64,000 nt of DNA from Primulina eburnea (taxonomy: Eukaryota > Streptophyta > Magnoliopsida > Lamiales > Gesneriaceae). Every line of letters begins with the position of its first letter. Within the stretch, counting starts at the first letter, position 1. The notes under the pieces are model-generated. The model did no database searches and was not told where the DNA came from. It worked only from the letters and a program-made list of their open reading frames with translations. The stretch lies in contig NC_133117.1 of the NCBI RefSeq assembly GCF_022965805.1, forward strand, positions 12,424,183 to 12,488,182, in the 5' to 3' direction. A program made the position numbers and the translations under genes. Positions 10,501 through 21,524 of this stretch are shown piece after piece.

Positions 10501-12105
10501 AGGAGGAAAATCAGGAATCTCATCGGGAAATACATCTGGGAATTCTTTCGCAACAGGAATCTCAGATAAAGAAGACTCCTTCTTCGAAATATCAATAGCG
10601 TAGATAAGATAACCCTCATCTCCGCTAGTCAACAATTGAGACATTTCCAAGGAAGATACCAATGGAATTTTGGCTTGGGAACCCTTGCCATAAAAATTCC
10701 ACTTGGGTCCATCAATCGGTCGAAATCGAACCACTCCATGACAACAATCAACAGTAGCTCGATTTGTCGTCAAGATATCCATGCCAACAATACAATCAAA
10801 GTCGTGCATAGGGAGGACAATCAAATTCAGAAATACCACATTATCCTCATAGATCAGTACACAATTATGCACAACTTTCTCAGATAAAATAATCTTCCCT
10901 GCGGGCGTGGATATCGACAAAGTATCATACAATGGGGTACACTCAATATCGTGAGATGCAACAAATGCATGAGATATGAATGAATGAGATGCTCCTGTAT
11001 CAAATAAAATACGTGCAAGATAATCGCAAAGCGTGCAAATACCTGCAATCACGCCACCAGGAGCTTCTCTCGCCTGATCCTCAGTCATGGCGTACACTCT
11101 CACTTGAGGAGGAACTTGGGCACTCTGACCACCCGGTCCTCGATATCGTGGGACACTCGACTGCTGAAAAGATGGAACAGGAACAGCATGTCTCATCATA
11201 CCAGGGCCACCTCTAAATCCTGGCTGGGGTTGATCAGAAGTCGTACCCCTGTTTGGACATACTCTAGAGAAATGGCCTTCCTGCCCACATTGATAACAAG
11301 TACCAAACATACCTCGACACTGCTCGATAGTATGTTTGCCTCCACAATGACTACAGTAGGGAGCAATCACAGGACTCCCTCGCTGTGATCCACTCGAACT
11401 CGAAGAAGACGAAGAAGCAGAGCTAGTCTTCTTGAACTTCTTACCCCTCGGTCGCAAAGTAGGCTGCTGAGCTGACACCGGTGGTGGAGGAGTATACTGT
11501 GGACATCCCCGCCTAAGTCCAGCCTCGGCTTCCTTAGCTCGTTCAACTGCCTCTGCATAGCTGGTAGGCAATCCAGAAACAACATATGTATATAAAACAG
11601 GATGTAAACCATTTACAAACATGTTATATTTTGCCCTCGCATTTCCAGCTACGTGAGGTGCATACTTCAGTAACGTAGAAAATTTCGAAGCATACTCTGC
11701 AACAGTCATCGTTCCCTGCTGCAGATTATTAAATTCATTCTCCTGAGCAGTATAATAAGAAGGAGGGGAATACTGCTCCAAAAACTGGGCCTTGAAGACA
11801 TCCCATGCGACTTCAGTCCCGGCCTCTTTCAATCCAATCTCAGCGGCTTCCCACCAAGATTTAGCTCGGTCCTTCAACTGATACAAAGCAAGTTTCAGTC
11901 TCCGAGCCTTGGAATACTCCACAATATTAAACAAGTGCTCGATATCCTTCAGCCAGGCCTCAGCTCTTTCAGCACTCTCGGTGCCAAAGAACTTAGGTGG
12001 TTTCAGATCCTGGAATCGAGCCATCACAACATCCATGGACAACCCTTCAAATTGCCCAACAATCCTCTCAGTGCTGCTACTCGCATTTTCATTTGTGTGA
12101 TCCAT
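7588..12105 (-). pseudogene. gag-pol: G2 gag-pol polyprotein with two in-frame stops
   Basis: About 1505 codons in one frame from the ATG at 12105. By rough residue: capsid-type gag 40-200; Ser-rich linker; zinc knuckle [14 protein letters not shown] near 272; protease [10 protein letters not shown] near 366; reverse transcriptase about 560-760 with [10 protein letters not shown] near 705; RNase H about 815-930; HHCC zinc finger about 1070-1100; integrase core with MDFVTH, SDRDPRF and the TLEDML region near 1135, 1195 and 1233; chromodomain-like tail about 1440-1475 (VEQPVRIMDRKEK ... ESTWELES). It would encode capsid, processing, copying and integration functions. The frame is broken only by TGA just below 9076 and TAG just below 8155, each one C-to-T change away from Arg or Gln. 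The RNase H 'TDHKSL' motif reads SNHKSL, replacing a catalytic Asp. The rest looks intact. Confidence 0.9.
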
Positions 12106-12300
12106 CTACAAATCAAAAGATGAATATCACAATTTCATATCAATTTCATAATCTCATCACCTCATACCATCAATCTCATCAGATACTTACTCAAATCAAA
12201 TCACATAAGAGCAAGTAATACAAATAAGTCAAACACATACGCACAATTCATTTGTGCCTATTCAAGTGTACACAAGACTCAATAGAGCATTCCCAGCTAT

Positions 12301-12312
12301 GCTCTGATACCA
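12301..12312 (-). other. G2 primer-binding site (initiator tRNA-Met)
   Basis: The minus strand reads TGGTATCAGAGC, complementary to the 3' end of plant initiator tRNA-Met, 5 nt inside the 5' LTR. It would prime minus-strand synthesis. Confidence 0.9.
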
Positions 12313-12317
12313 CTCTG

Positions 12318-14115
12318 TGTGGGGCCCTTAGCTCCTAATCGTTATTACATCACAATTTGATTAGGGTTAATTAATCACAGCGAAAAACGAGTTTAAAATT
12401 TCTTTACGACGAGCCCAAAACATTTCGTCTAGATTTATAATACTAAAAATAGTATTTAATCTCAACTCATAAAACACGCCCACACGTAATCAAAACCAAT
12501 CACATACAAACATCTCATATCCTCGGGACATGCCCCGGTATATAGATACATAAACATATATACTGGGAACAAGACATAACATAAAACCTCAGCCCAAGCT
12601 GTGGCTCCCTCCAGAAGTACCCTCTCTGGTCTCCTGATATCCTGGAGTACCTGCCATTGTCCACACACAAAGACAACAACAGCCCCCCTTGGGGGTGAGC
12701 AAAGCTCCGTATGGAACAACCAATCATATATACCACAGATATCTAAACAATGATATATGGTATGCAATGCATGTATGTCGTGGAGGTATCGGGTCAAATG
12801 CCCATCCACTGAGCACATGTCAGAATCAATCGAATCGCTATCAAATCAAATCAATGCTCGAGCTGGCACACCGGCCGATATGGGAATACACGTATGATAG
12901 CGTCGACGAAGCTCCATCAATCCCAGATCTCATATCCAATCATATGGGGCCACAATTGTCTATGCTTTACGGGTCATATAATACCGGCATAGCGATTGTG
13001 TTCACAAACCCCGGAATCCAATCCAATCATATCAGGGTATCCAAGGATCATAGCTCAACGTGTATGTCATGTATCGATGTATGCATAAAATGATGTGTGT
13101 TAACAAAACATTTATTTTGTACATTGATACTCAAATCTCAATGTCATGTATGCCACATCAAATCATCAAATAGGCACATAGACACGTATTCCAATCCAAT
13201 CCAATCAATCCAATCATATATCATATAATACAGATACATGTCGTATGTTACCCGGTCGCAACATACCTCAATTCTTCGTTTCCAGTTGATGTAGCCTGAA
13301 GATATTGATATAACACTTTATCTACATCAATAACATACTCATTCCAATCAATAACATGGTCCAAAATCAATAATATGAGTTTCAAATATCATTTGAAACT
13401 TCCATAATTTATATCAAACTAAAATCATATCATAATTCAATTCCGACTTCGAATACAAGTTTCTTGTCGGTTATTCTATTACATATCAGAAATTCAACTT
13501 CAAATACATGCTATTCCAGCACTTCAATATTTCAAGCTGCTGGAACTAGAAGAAAATTACCTCAGTCTGAAGCCCTCGACGCGACGATTACAAATATATA
13601 ATGTGTTTCGCGTTTAGACAGCGTTTCAAAGTCGAATCGGACGAAAGAAAATGAAAATCTCTCGTGTTCTCTCGAAGCTACGTAAATGAAATGAAGAATT
13701 CAAACGGCAGAAATCATTCTTATCTTTCTACCGCTCTCGCGCTCGGGCGGTAGAATTCTCGCGCCCGAGCGCGAGACATTCTGCCCCCGACTCAATTATG
13801 TACCGCGCTCGAGCGGTCACAAATTACCGCTCGGGCGCGGCATGTTCTGTCCGAGAACACCCCACATTCCACACTGGCGCTCGGGCGGTAATTTTCTACC
13901 GCCCGGGCGCCACATATTATGTACCAAATGTTGGTTTTGGTATTATATTGGCGTCCGGCCTCTCCAATCGAGCTCTTACAACGTCAATTCATATTCAATA
14001 TTCATTTTCTCAATTCCATTGTCACGATATACATCAATTACAAAATCACTTGACAATTTCATTAATTATCGATAATCACATAAGATTTACGATAATACGA
14101 TACACGGTCCTTACA
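12318..14115 (-). repeat. G2 5' LTR
   Basis: Same ends and content as 5721-7509. On the minus strand it begins TGTAAGGACC at 14115. As the upstream LTR it would hold the element's promoter. Confidence 0.92.
13725..13915. repeat. GC-rich palindrome cluster in G2 5' LTR
   Basis: Counterpart of 7120-7315, with one unit expanded (CGCTCTCGCGCTCGGGCGG). Otherwise the same number and order of units. Confidence 0.8.
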
Positions 14116-14921
14116 GATTCTCTATGGAAGAGTCCAAGAGATGATACTTACCAATGTGTCATGGTGTTAATCTATCTAATACAATGTGCCCCAAGAGTGA
14201 TGGAGAGATAAAGATGATGACATGTATTCTATATACGTTAGCCATTGGTTGTATCATGTATGGTATGATATCGACATGTCCTGATGTTACTCACGCTCTC
14301 AGTGTTATAAGCAGATATCAGGCGAACCCTGGTCCAATGCATTGGAAGCCCGTCAAAGATATTCTTAAGTACTTGAGAAGGACTAAGAACTTGTTTATGG
14401 TCTATGGGTGGAGAATTGAGATTGGAAGGCTACACTGATTCTATCTTCCAATGTGACGTAGATGATTCGAAATCGACTTCTGGTTTTGTATTTCATGCTA
14501 AATTGTGCGGCTGTCTCTTGGAAATGTTTCAAGCAAGACACCGTTGCGGATTACACCACTGAAACTGAATAAATTGATGCATTTTCTGTAGAAAAAGAGG
14601 CAGTTTGGATGAGAAATTTTGTCCAAGAGTTGGGGATCATTCCTAATTGAGTTGATCCAGTCCCCATGTACTGCGACAACACTGGTGCCATTGCGCAAGC
14701 AAAGGAACCAATGTCTCATTAACGATCTAAACATATACAAAGGAAGTTCCACATCATCTGGGAGAATGTGGGAAGGGGAGATATATCAGTCGAAAGAGTC
14801 ACCTCTGCTAATAATGTTGCCGATCCACTTACAAATCCCTTGCCATGACCATTGTTTGAGAAGTATCGCGAAGCAATGAGATTAAAGTTATGGGTAGTTG
14901 GCTCTAGGGCAAGTGAGAGAT
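14116..14921 (+). pseudogene. A1 copia pol relic, RT tail and RNase H (right half)
   Basis: Copia coding sense resumes exactly after G2. It starts with GATTC (the duplication) and reads in broken frames 'MCHGVNLSNTMCPKS', then 'DVTHALSVISRYQANPG' and 'ILKYLRRTKNLFMVYG', typical of the RT-RNase H junction of Angela-like elements. A degraded RNase H follows, then a purine-rich stretch (about 14908-14921) before the LTR. Many stops. Confidence 0.8.
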
Positions 14922-17344
14922 TGTTAGAGTAGATGCCCTGCAAGCCAACGTTTGGATACGGAATTTATTGACTCAAGTGTAATAAACAATATTTATTTTA
15001 ATATAATTTAACTTTTTATGGTCTAGTTTTACTTTATCTGTATACCCATGCAATTAGCATAGAAAAAGTCCTTGATTATACTTTAATACAAATGAATCGT
15101 AATTCGATGTTGAAACTCATTTTTAAACATTGTATAATCTAAAATCTTTCCTTGTCGATTCAGCCACTAAAACATGGATAAAGGTCGCTTGAGCTCGAGA
15201 CTAGCATATGTGATGTTGTGTACCGCGTTTTTTGGTAAGGGCAAAGGGATTTCCAAACATGCAGATGGGTAGTCATATGATGATTATACCGAACTACCCT
15301 CCCTCGGACTTTCCAAGTGGTTATCTTTCATCAAGAGGATAAGTTCGTGGTTATGATAGTACACCATTAGTCCTTACGACCCGGGACAACACTGAGGCTC
15401 TATATGCTAGGGCTGTACTTTGACTCGTTTACCGACTCCAGGAGAGTCATCAGGTGGCGAGATTGGGTACCGTTGCGACACATGTAGGTGCCAGTGCATT
15501 GTAGTCGGGAATTTACCGCTCACCTATGTGTGTGGATATCCTATGCGGTCTGATGAAATAATAGTGCATGGAATCTCTGGCCAGAGTATGAGATGTACGT
15601 TAGAGAAGGAGTTCTCCAGTTGTACATGCGATGCCACTATTTATTCTCAAATATGTGTCACATAGTTATCGAATTATTATGCAACCCTCGATGAACTAAT
15701 GGTTGCAGATTCGATCGGGATATATGAGATGAAGGGACCGTACTGTACGTTAGTCATAACCGACTGGTTCTTCCAGTAACTATCAGTGATACCTAGGGAA
15801 TCATGGGGCGATGCTGCTAGATCCTCTTACCATGATTCGATGGGTTTAATCAAAAAATGGTTTCTGGCATTCTCATGATCAATGGTTGATACATAGAATA
15901 AGGCAAATTATGGTAAGCCCGAATAAAGGATTATGTCCTGAATCACAAAGAGTTGTGAACCTATGGTTAGCTGTATCCGTGAACCATTGAAGGTCACACA
16001 AGTATTGGTTTACTTGTTCCCGTTGAAATAATGAATTCAATGAGTTGAATTTATAAGAAATGAGTTTGATATGATCAATAAATAAGCTTATAAATAAAGT
16101 TTATAAAAGCTTATAGAAATTTTGAGAGCATGACTCCTAAAGACAGTCAAAGGGAGTGCACATGCCTTATTTAGACATTTGTGATCTCGAAATTAAAGTG
16201 TGCATGACAAATAAGTTTAATTTGTCATATCGATGAAATTGGATCGTCGATCGGGATTATGATGAGATTAATATAATGGGAGCATGGATCATCCGCTTGT
16301 AAGAGTGTAAGCCCATCATGCAAATTTATTAAAGTTCAAATGAGCTTTAATTTATTAATTCAATTATATTTTAATTGAGTTAAAATGTAGTTCATGATGT
16401 TTTTATAAAATATGATATTGATTTATGAAATATATAAATATTCATAATACAATAATTTTAGAGTAGGTCTCTCGTGAGACGGTCTCACGAATCTTTATAT
16501 GTGAGACGGGTCAACCCTACCCATACTTACAATAAAAAGTAATACTTGTAGCATAAAATGTAATACTTTTTTCATTAATGACCCATATAGATATCCGTCT
16601 CACAAAATACGACCCGTGAGACCGTCTAACACAAGTTTTTGTCATAATTTTATTAACTTGCACAAAAAGCAAAAATAAAATCAAGATTGACCATGAGATT
16701 GGCATGCATTTTTAGAATATTTATTTAACTTAAATAATGAGATTAATTAAGTAAAGAAAATATTAGAAAAGATAATAATGATTTTTTTATTTTTTTTATA
16801 ATGCATGGATTTTTTTTCCGCGGAAAATAAAACGGCATGGATTTTGGAATATATGGTTTACTTAATTAATTAGATTAATTAAGTAAATGATGAATTAAAG
16901 AAATAATTAGATTTCTTTGTTCTTATTGCACAATTTTTTTTCGAGACATTCACTCCCAAGATTTGAAAGAATAGGTTTCGGCTATTCCAAAGTGCTCTCA
17001 AAAGGTTTTTAGAACCAATTTTTTTTCTTTATCTCATCGTTAAAACATATTTTATACTTTCTAATGCAATTTAGAAGAGGAACAAGTAATTCGGTCGTGG
17101 ACCTGATTCGAAGATTAAAGACGAGATCGAAGAACGTTCGTAGGGATTTACAATAAGAGCTACGTCCACTAAGACTAGAGTAGTTGGAGGTGAGTGAATT
17201 AATTCACTAAAGGTAAAATTAAATACTCCTTATGAATGTTTATTCAATTTAAACCATACAAAATACCAAAATATTTTGAACGTCAAAATAAAATTTTTAA
17301 ACATCCGCTGCATTTTGAGCACGAGAGAAACCGAGATCCCAACA
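14922..17344 (+). mobile_element. A1 3' LTR (Angela-like Ty1/copia)
   Basis: Begins TGTTAGAGTAGATGCCCTGC after a purine-rich tract and ends ...GAGATCCCAACA. Start and end motifs and the length of about 2.4 kb fit Angela-type LTRs. A foldback MITE-like element (16460-16643) sits inside. The 5' LTR is not in the window. No ORF in it, including one at 15420-15665, resembles a gene. Confidence 0.75.
16460..16643. mobile_element. Foldback MITE-like element, copy 1
   Basis: About 185 bp with complementary ends: GTGAGACGGTCTCAC near the left end and CCCGTGAGACCGTCT near the right, with GACGGGTCAACCCTACC and AATAAAAAGTAATAC in the middle. It has no coding capacity. Copies 2 and 3 are at 19647-20003. 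It is inserted in the A1 LTR. Confidence 0.7.
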
Positions 17345-17866
17345 ATTTAGTTATCATCTACTTAGCAAGTTCTTATTTGAAATATTTAGTCCGTAGTCAC
17401 TTATGAGTTGTAAAAACCTGGACTTGGTAATAAAATAGACTTGTTTTCATTAGTTTATGCACCTTAGAAGCTTAAACATTTTAGTAAGTTCGGTTTTAAC
17501 CATGACTTTGATGATATTATCGATGTCACGTCCCGGGATCAAGGCGTGATATCTTTTCTTGAGGTGGAGGATACAATGTGGCATTTCTATTTTAAAAATT
17601 ATCTTATGTTTTGTGACATATTCTTTTTTAAGATTAGGTTAGCATTAGTTTAAAAAAAAGGAAATTAAGAAAAATTAAAAAACCAAGAAAAATACACATA
17701 ATCCAATTGTTTCCATTGAATTTAATTTTCCCCACACAAGCACATTTCTATATCAACCACATTCCAATTAACAGACAATTCAACACACATCAAACTCCAA
17801 ATCCCAAATAAATAGAAAAGAAAGTGCAAACAATATTAAAACCAAATTACGTAATGTGAATCTTGT
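17345..17866. other. Intergenic, 3' side of CASP gene
   Basis: AT-rich, no ORF. It lies between the A1 LTR and the CASP stop codon and should hold the CASP 3' untranslated region (minus strand). No clear poly(A) signal was singled out. Confidence 0.5.
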
Positions 17867-18684
17867 TTAGTGTTTCCGAAGAGACACTGCCGAGAGCACC
17901 ACCAATAAAATAAGCAGACCCACTGTGATATACGCAGCCACCACAGCTCCACTGACACTCTGGCAGAAGTCATCGAACTGATCACATATGGCCAGCCAAT
18001 TCGCCCCCGAGTTCCCGTTTTGGGCCAAGTAAACAATGGCCGCCGAAGAACCTCCAGCCGAAGTAGCCAAAGCAACAGCCAACTGAAATCAAATCAACCA
18101 TATAATGATACCCCAGTATCATAAAGTTTTATGGTTATGTTCATACATGCAAAAATTGACCAAATAAATTAGTGGGCTTTATCTATTTGGTCATTATATA
18201 GAATCTTACTGTATCGAAGACAATTAACAGGAATCTTGGTGCTTTGGCAACAGGTCGCACGATGCAAACAATGGAGAAGGGTATGGAGAGAACAAGGTAT
18301 CCAGTAACTATCGCCATAGCTATTACAAAGAACCTGCAAGAGAAAATAGAACAACATAAATATACTAATTACATGTGCGATTCGATTATCGGGATCAGAA
18401 ACTTACGAGAAAGTAGGAAGATCGTCATAGCTGGCTTGGAACTGGAAGAACTGAGTGAAGAATGGAAGAGTTTGCTCGGTGGTTCCCATGGCGACCGAGG
18501 CTCCTAAAGCCGACGTTGCCGCGCATATTCTGAGGATCAAGTCGAAAATAGATACACCCCTTTTGTAACCTGCGGTCTTGGAACGCACGAATGCCGCCGG
18601 AGCATCCACCAAAAGGGGTGCTTTCCCTTTCCTTTCTCTGCTCGTTTCTGCAACTTCAACTGTTGTTGCCTCGTTTTTCTCCAT
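17867..18684 (-). CDS. CASP: Casparian strip membrane domain protein (CASP), 3 exons
   Basis: Exons 18684-18407, 18333-18210 and 18082-17867 join into 618 nt (205 residues plus stop). Both introns have GT...AG ends (GTAAGT and GTAAGA donors; TTGCAG and TTTCAG acceptors), and frame is kept (phases 2 and 0). CASPs are four-span plasma-membrane proteins that polymerise in the root endodermis and recruit the enzymes that build the lignin Casparian strip. Seen here: a charged cytosolic N terminus; TM1 about 46-66 with Arg52; a first outer loop with the CASP-type [11 protein letters not shown] motif (72-82); TM2 about 94-118; TM3 about 127-153 with Asp133; a second loop with Cys167 and Cys174; TM4 about 176-200; a short SLRKH tail. 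Length and motifs are those of intact family members. This is the only ordinary host gene in the window. Confidence 0.93.
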
Positions 18685-18800
18685 TTTTGTTAAAGTTTTT
18701 GTTGAATCTGTATTTTCTAAATAGATGATCGAATCTTGATTTATCGTATGAAAGTTGGAGGAGAGATTGAAGGTTTATATAATGATGATGGATTAAAGTT
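18685..18800 (-). promoter_or_regulatory. CASP 5' leader and TATA box
   Basis: On the minus strand, ATTATATAAACC (plus 18772-18783) lies about 95 nt before the CASP ATG at 18684, suitable for a TATA box with a leader of about 60 nt. Root-endodermis CASP genes are known targets of MYB36; no specific site is claimed here. Confidence 0.5.
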
Positions 18801-19646
18801 TGTTTATTTTTTGAAGGGTTTATGTGAGATAATGGAGCAAGAGGAGTTGTTTGCTAACTTCTTGTTGAGTTAAAGAATATATATTTGATAGTGTTTTTCT
18901 GAATTATACGAGAAATAATAAATACTATGTTGGAGTAGATGGAGATTCTTGAGCATTAATATTATACTAGTTACTCTGCACACGCGGTGCGTGTGTGTAC
19001 AATTTTTTTTTATAATTATTTATGGACTAAAATGAAATTTGACAAATTATCGAAGTACTAAAGTGCTATTTGAATAATTGTAATAAAAAAAATAAAAACA
19101 AAAATGTTTTTTGAAATTAAAAAAAAACAAAAATGTAATTTTGATATCAAATAGGGGCAAAATAGGAAAACCAAAAAACAGACCAAAGACACCAAAAACA
19201 GTTATTCTAATATGCTTAAATTTAATAAATAGTAAAAGATTAGATTAGTGAATGTGGATTTTGTATAATTAAGGATTTGATTGAAGTCAAACTTTAATTA
19301 AGATATTGGAATATTAATGAAATTATTTATTTAGTTATAATTGACTGAGTACTTAAAACAAGACCTTCCCTAATCCACTAATGGTACGTAAAAAATGATT
19401 TTAATTTGTTAATTATGTTGACCAAATTTATCTTGCATTAGCGTTCATTCGTGCTCGTAATTTTTTTTTTTTACTGAAAATAATAAAATTTTTATCGTAT
19501 TTGATACAAATCTTATTTAATTTAATCATCCAACTGATATAAATTGCATTTTTCTATAATTTTTATTCCTAGAGAAAAGGAAATTCAATTTTGTGACGTC
19601 TCATGTTTTAAAATATGACTAATGACGGGAAAATACCGATTTTTCA
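18801..19646. other. Intergenic, upstream of CASP
   Basis: AT-rich, no ORF. Contains a small GC palindromic stretch (CACACGCGGTGCGTGTG, about 18979-18995) typical of common low-copy-number repeat debris. Nothing else recognised. Confidence 0.5.
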
Positions 19647-19830
19647 GGAGAGTGAGTCTCATGTGAGACCGTTTCACGGATCTTAATATGTGAGACGGGT
19701 CAACCCTACCCATATTCACAATAAAAAGTAATACTCTTAGCATAAAAAATAATACTTTTTCATGGATAACCAAATAAGAGATCCGTCTCACAAATATGAC
19801 CTGTGAGACCGTCTCATACAAGTTTTTGTC
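19647..19830. mobile_element. Foldback MITE-like element, copy 2
   Basis: Same family and orientation as copy 1, with near-identical interior (GACGGGTCAACCCTACCC ... ATCCGTCTCACAAATA). ORFs across it on the minus strand are shadows. Confidence 0.7.
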
Positions 19831-19857
19831 TTTTCGGTATTCTACGTCATCATACAA

Positions 19858-20003
19858 TGTGTGAGACGGGTCAATCCTACCCATATTCACAATAAAAAGT
19901 AATACTCTTAGAATAAAAAAATAATACTTTTTCATGGGTGACCCAAATAAGAGATCCGTCTTACAAATACAACCCGTAAGACCGTCTCACACAAGTTTTT
20001 GCC
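19858..20003. mobile_element. Foldback MITE-like element, copy 3 (5'-truncated)
   Basis: Starts at the internal TGTGAGACGGGTC motif, so it lacks the left terminal repeat. It is 27 bp from copy 2 in the same orientation, which suggests a local duplication rather than two insertions. Confidence 0.65.
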
Positions 20004-20452
20004 TTGATATAATTGGTATACAATATCAAAATTTTCGGTACGATATCGGTAAAAAAAATTTTAGTCTCATAATTTTCGATGCAATATATGGTATATATTT
20101 TTAAATACGACATTGTATGATATACTACCCTTAAATATGAAAAACTTTCAGTACAACAATCTTCAATTGATATTATCATTTAATGGGGAAATATTTATAC
20201 CTGGTTTTCACTGTAAGCATATTCTGGAATAGAATAACTGAACACAATATTACTTGATCATTAATTTTAATTCACCTTTATGAGTCGGTTTGTGTTTTTT
20301 CCCTAATTGAACGATCCCTTCATATTTCTGTATGTTGTGGAGCGATTATGTTGAAGTTCTTTCAATCATGTGAATTGTACAGATTTCATGCCCAATATTT
20401 TGGGCGTTGGATTGTATTTATTTAATTTTAGTGAAAACAAAAAGTACTTAAT
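20004..20452. other. Intergenic
   Basis: AT-rich, no supported gene. Ends at the TGTTATAAGATC start of the S1 copia LTR. Confidence 0.5.
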
Positions 20453-20459
20453 TGTTATA

Positions 20460-20464
20460 AGATC
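20460..20464. repeat. Left target-site duplication of T1 (AGATC)
   Basis: AGATC precedes the T1 terminus and is repeated at 29792-29796. Confidence 0.9.
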
Positions 20465-20845
20465 TGATACACACGAGAAATTTTGGGATCCGCTTCCAGC
20501 AAGTGTCACTAGTCCAGACGCAGGTGCCAAAATTTTCCCGAGCCTGAAATCACGAATAAGATCGTTAGAAAGGGGCCAGGCGGGTGTCTTGGCGTAGCCC
20601 CTCTGACGTCCAAGTCAGAGACTGAGAATATATGGGGGGAGCAGCTAAGAGTGCTGCTAAAAAGAATATGGTGAATTCTTTAATGAGATACTGAAACCTG
20701 ATATATATAGGAGAATACTTGTGTCCTGATGGGATTTCCACCCAAATGTTGTCTCGACCTCCAAAGGTGATCTGGGATGGGCTTTCCACCCAAATGTGGT
20801 CTCGACTTCCAAATGTGATTGAGCCTAGTGGGCCCACGGGTATCA
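20465..20845 (-). repeat. T1 3' LTR
   Basis: TGATAC...GTATCA ends, 381 bp. It contains two copies of a 48-bp unit (GGGCTTTCCACCCAAATGTG...) at about 20728-20823, where the 5' LTR has three. TATATATAGGAG (about 20700-20711) is the minus-strand LTR TATA region. Confidence 0.85.
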
Positions 20846-20870
20846 CCAGTCTCCCCCTCCCGAGTCGAAC
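20846..20870 (-). other. T1 polypurine tract
   Basis: Minus strand reads GGGAGGGGGAGACTGG immediately before the 3' LTR. Confidence 0.75.
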
Positions 20871-20989
20871 TGAATCGCATGTTCGAAGTTCGATTAATTG
20901 TGTTGTCCTCGGTTTGTCGGGCGCGAGTTGTGTATTTTCTTCCTGCTGCTCTTTAGTCCCCAAAAATTTGGAAACGAATCAAACCGTAA

Positions 20990-21420
20990 TCCTACACTAC
21001 ATCTTCATTAGTATTCGTGCCGCGTGCCCACATCACAACGCTCCCCTTTGCATAGCCCCGCCCCAACCTCATGCAAACCGGCGTTCACTCTCACCAACCT
21101 GCATAGCCTCCACGAGGCGCCTCCCTCTTCTACGCGCGCCTCACCTACAGCGCGCAGCCCTCTTCTACGCACGCCTCACCTACAGCGTGCCGCCCTATTC
21201 TACGCACGAGTTGCTCACCCCACTCGTCGAGCGCATGCATGCCTGCGCACGCTCCCACACCTGCTCGGCCCACTCCCTCTGCACGCTCGCCCGTACGTTG
21301 GCTCGCCCACGCACGCTCTGCATGCTCGCCCACGAACGCTCGCCCGTACGCACGCCCGCCAGTACACCAGCTTGCCCGTAAGAACTCGCCCAGTACACAA
21401 GGTCGGTCCCCATAATTTTC
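20990..21420. repeat. GC-rich low-complexity region in T1 3' UTR
   Basis: Short recurring pieces such as CTACGC.CGCCTCACCTACAGCG and GCTCGCCC.TACG. Cys/Pro/Arg-rich ORFs occur on both strands and look like composition artefacts. Confidence 0.6.
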
Positions 21421-21524
21421 GCAGCGGCAAACATCGTTTGTTATTGGCGAATCAAATAAATTTTTCTAACATGGTATGTCCTCGTCGCCCCCATCTTCAA
21501 GGTCCTCTGCTAAGCTTTTGAAGA

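Larger units (their letters stand above)
5721..14115 (-). mobile_element. G2: near-complete Tekay-like Ty3/gypsy retrotransposon
   Basis: An 8.4-kb element in minus orientation with both LTRs (5721-7509 and 12318-14115), an initiator-tRNA-Met PBS, a PPT, one gag-pol frame with two stops, and a GATTC duplication on both sides. It sits inside the A1 copia pol gene, and the copia reading resumes directly after it. Domain order (gag, zinc knuckle, protease, RT, RNase H, integrase, C-terminal chromodomain-like segment) identifies a chromovirus, and the C-terminal motif fits Tekay/Del. The two LTRs differ at only a few positions per 100 bp by eye, so the insertion is fairly recent. Confidence 0.92.

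Noticed and set aside
15420..15665. 81-codon ORF in the A1 LTR
   Set aside because: Inside an LTR, no domain, no promoter.
18244..18507. 87-codon plus-strand ORF
   Set aside because: Antisense to CASP exons 1 and 2 and crosses an intron.
18979..18995. CACACGCGGTGCGTGTG palindrome as a regulatory site
   Set aside because: Such palindromes are common in plant repeat debris; no second copy or link to the CASP promoter.
21024..21521. 165- and 220-codon Cys/Pro/His-rich ORFs
   Set aside because: Low-complexity composition, open in several frames, located in the T1 3' UTR.
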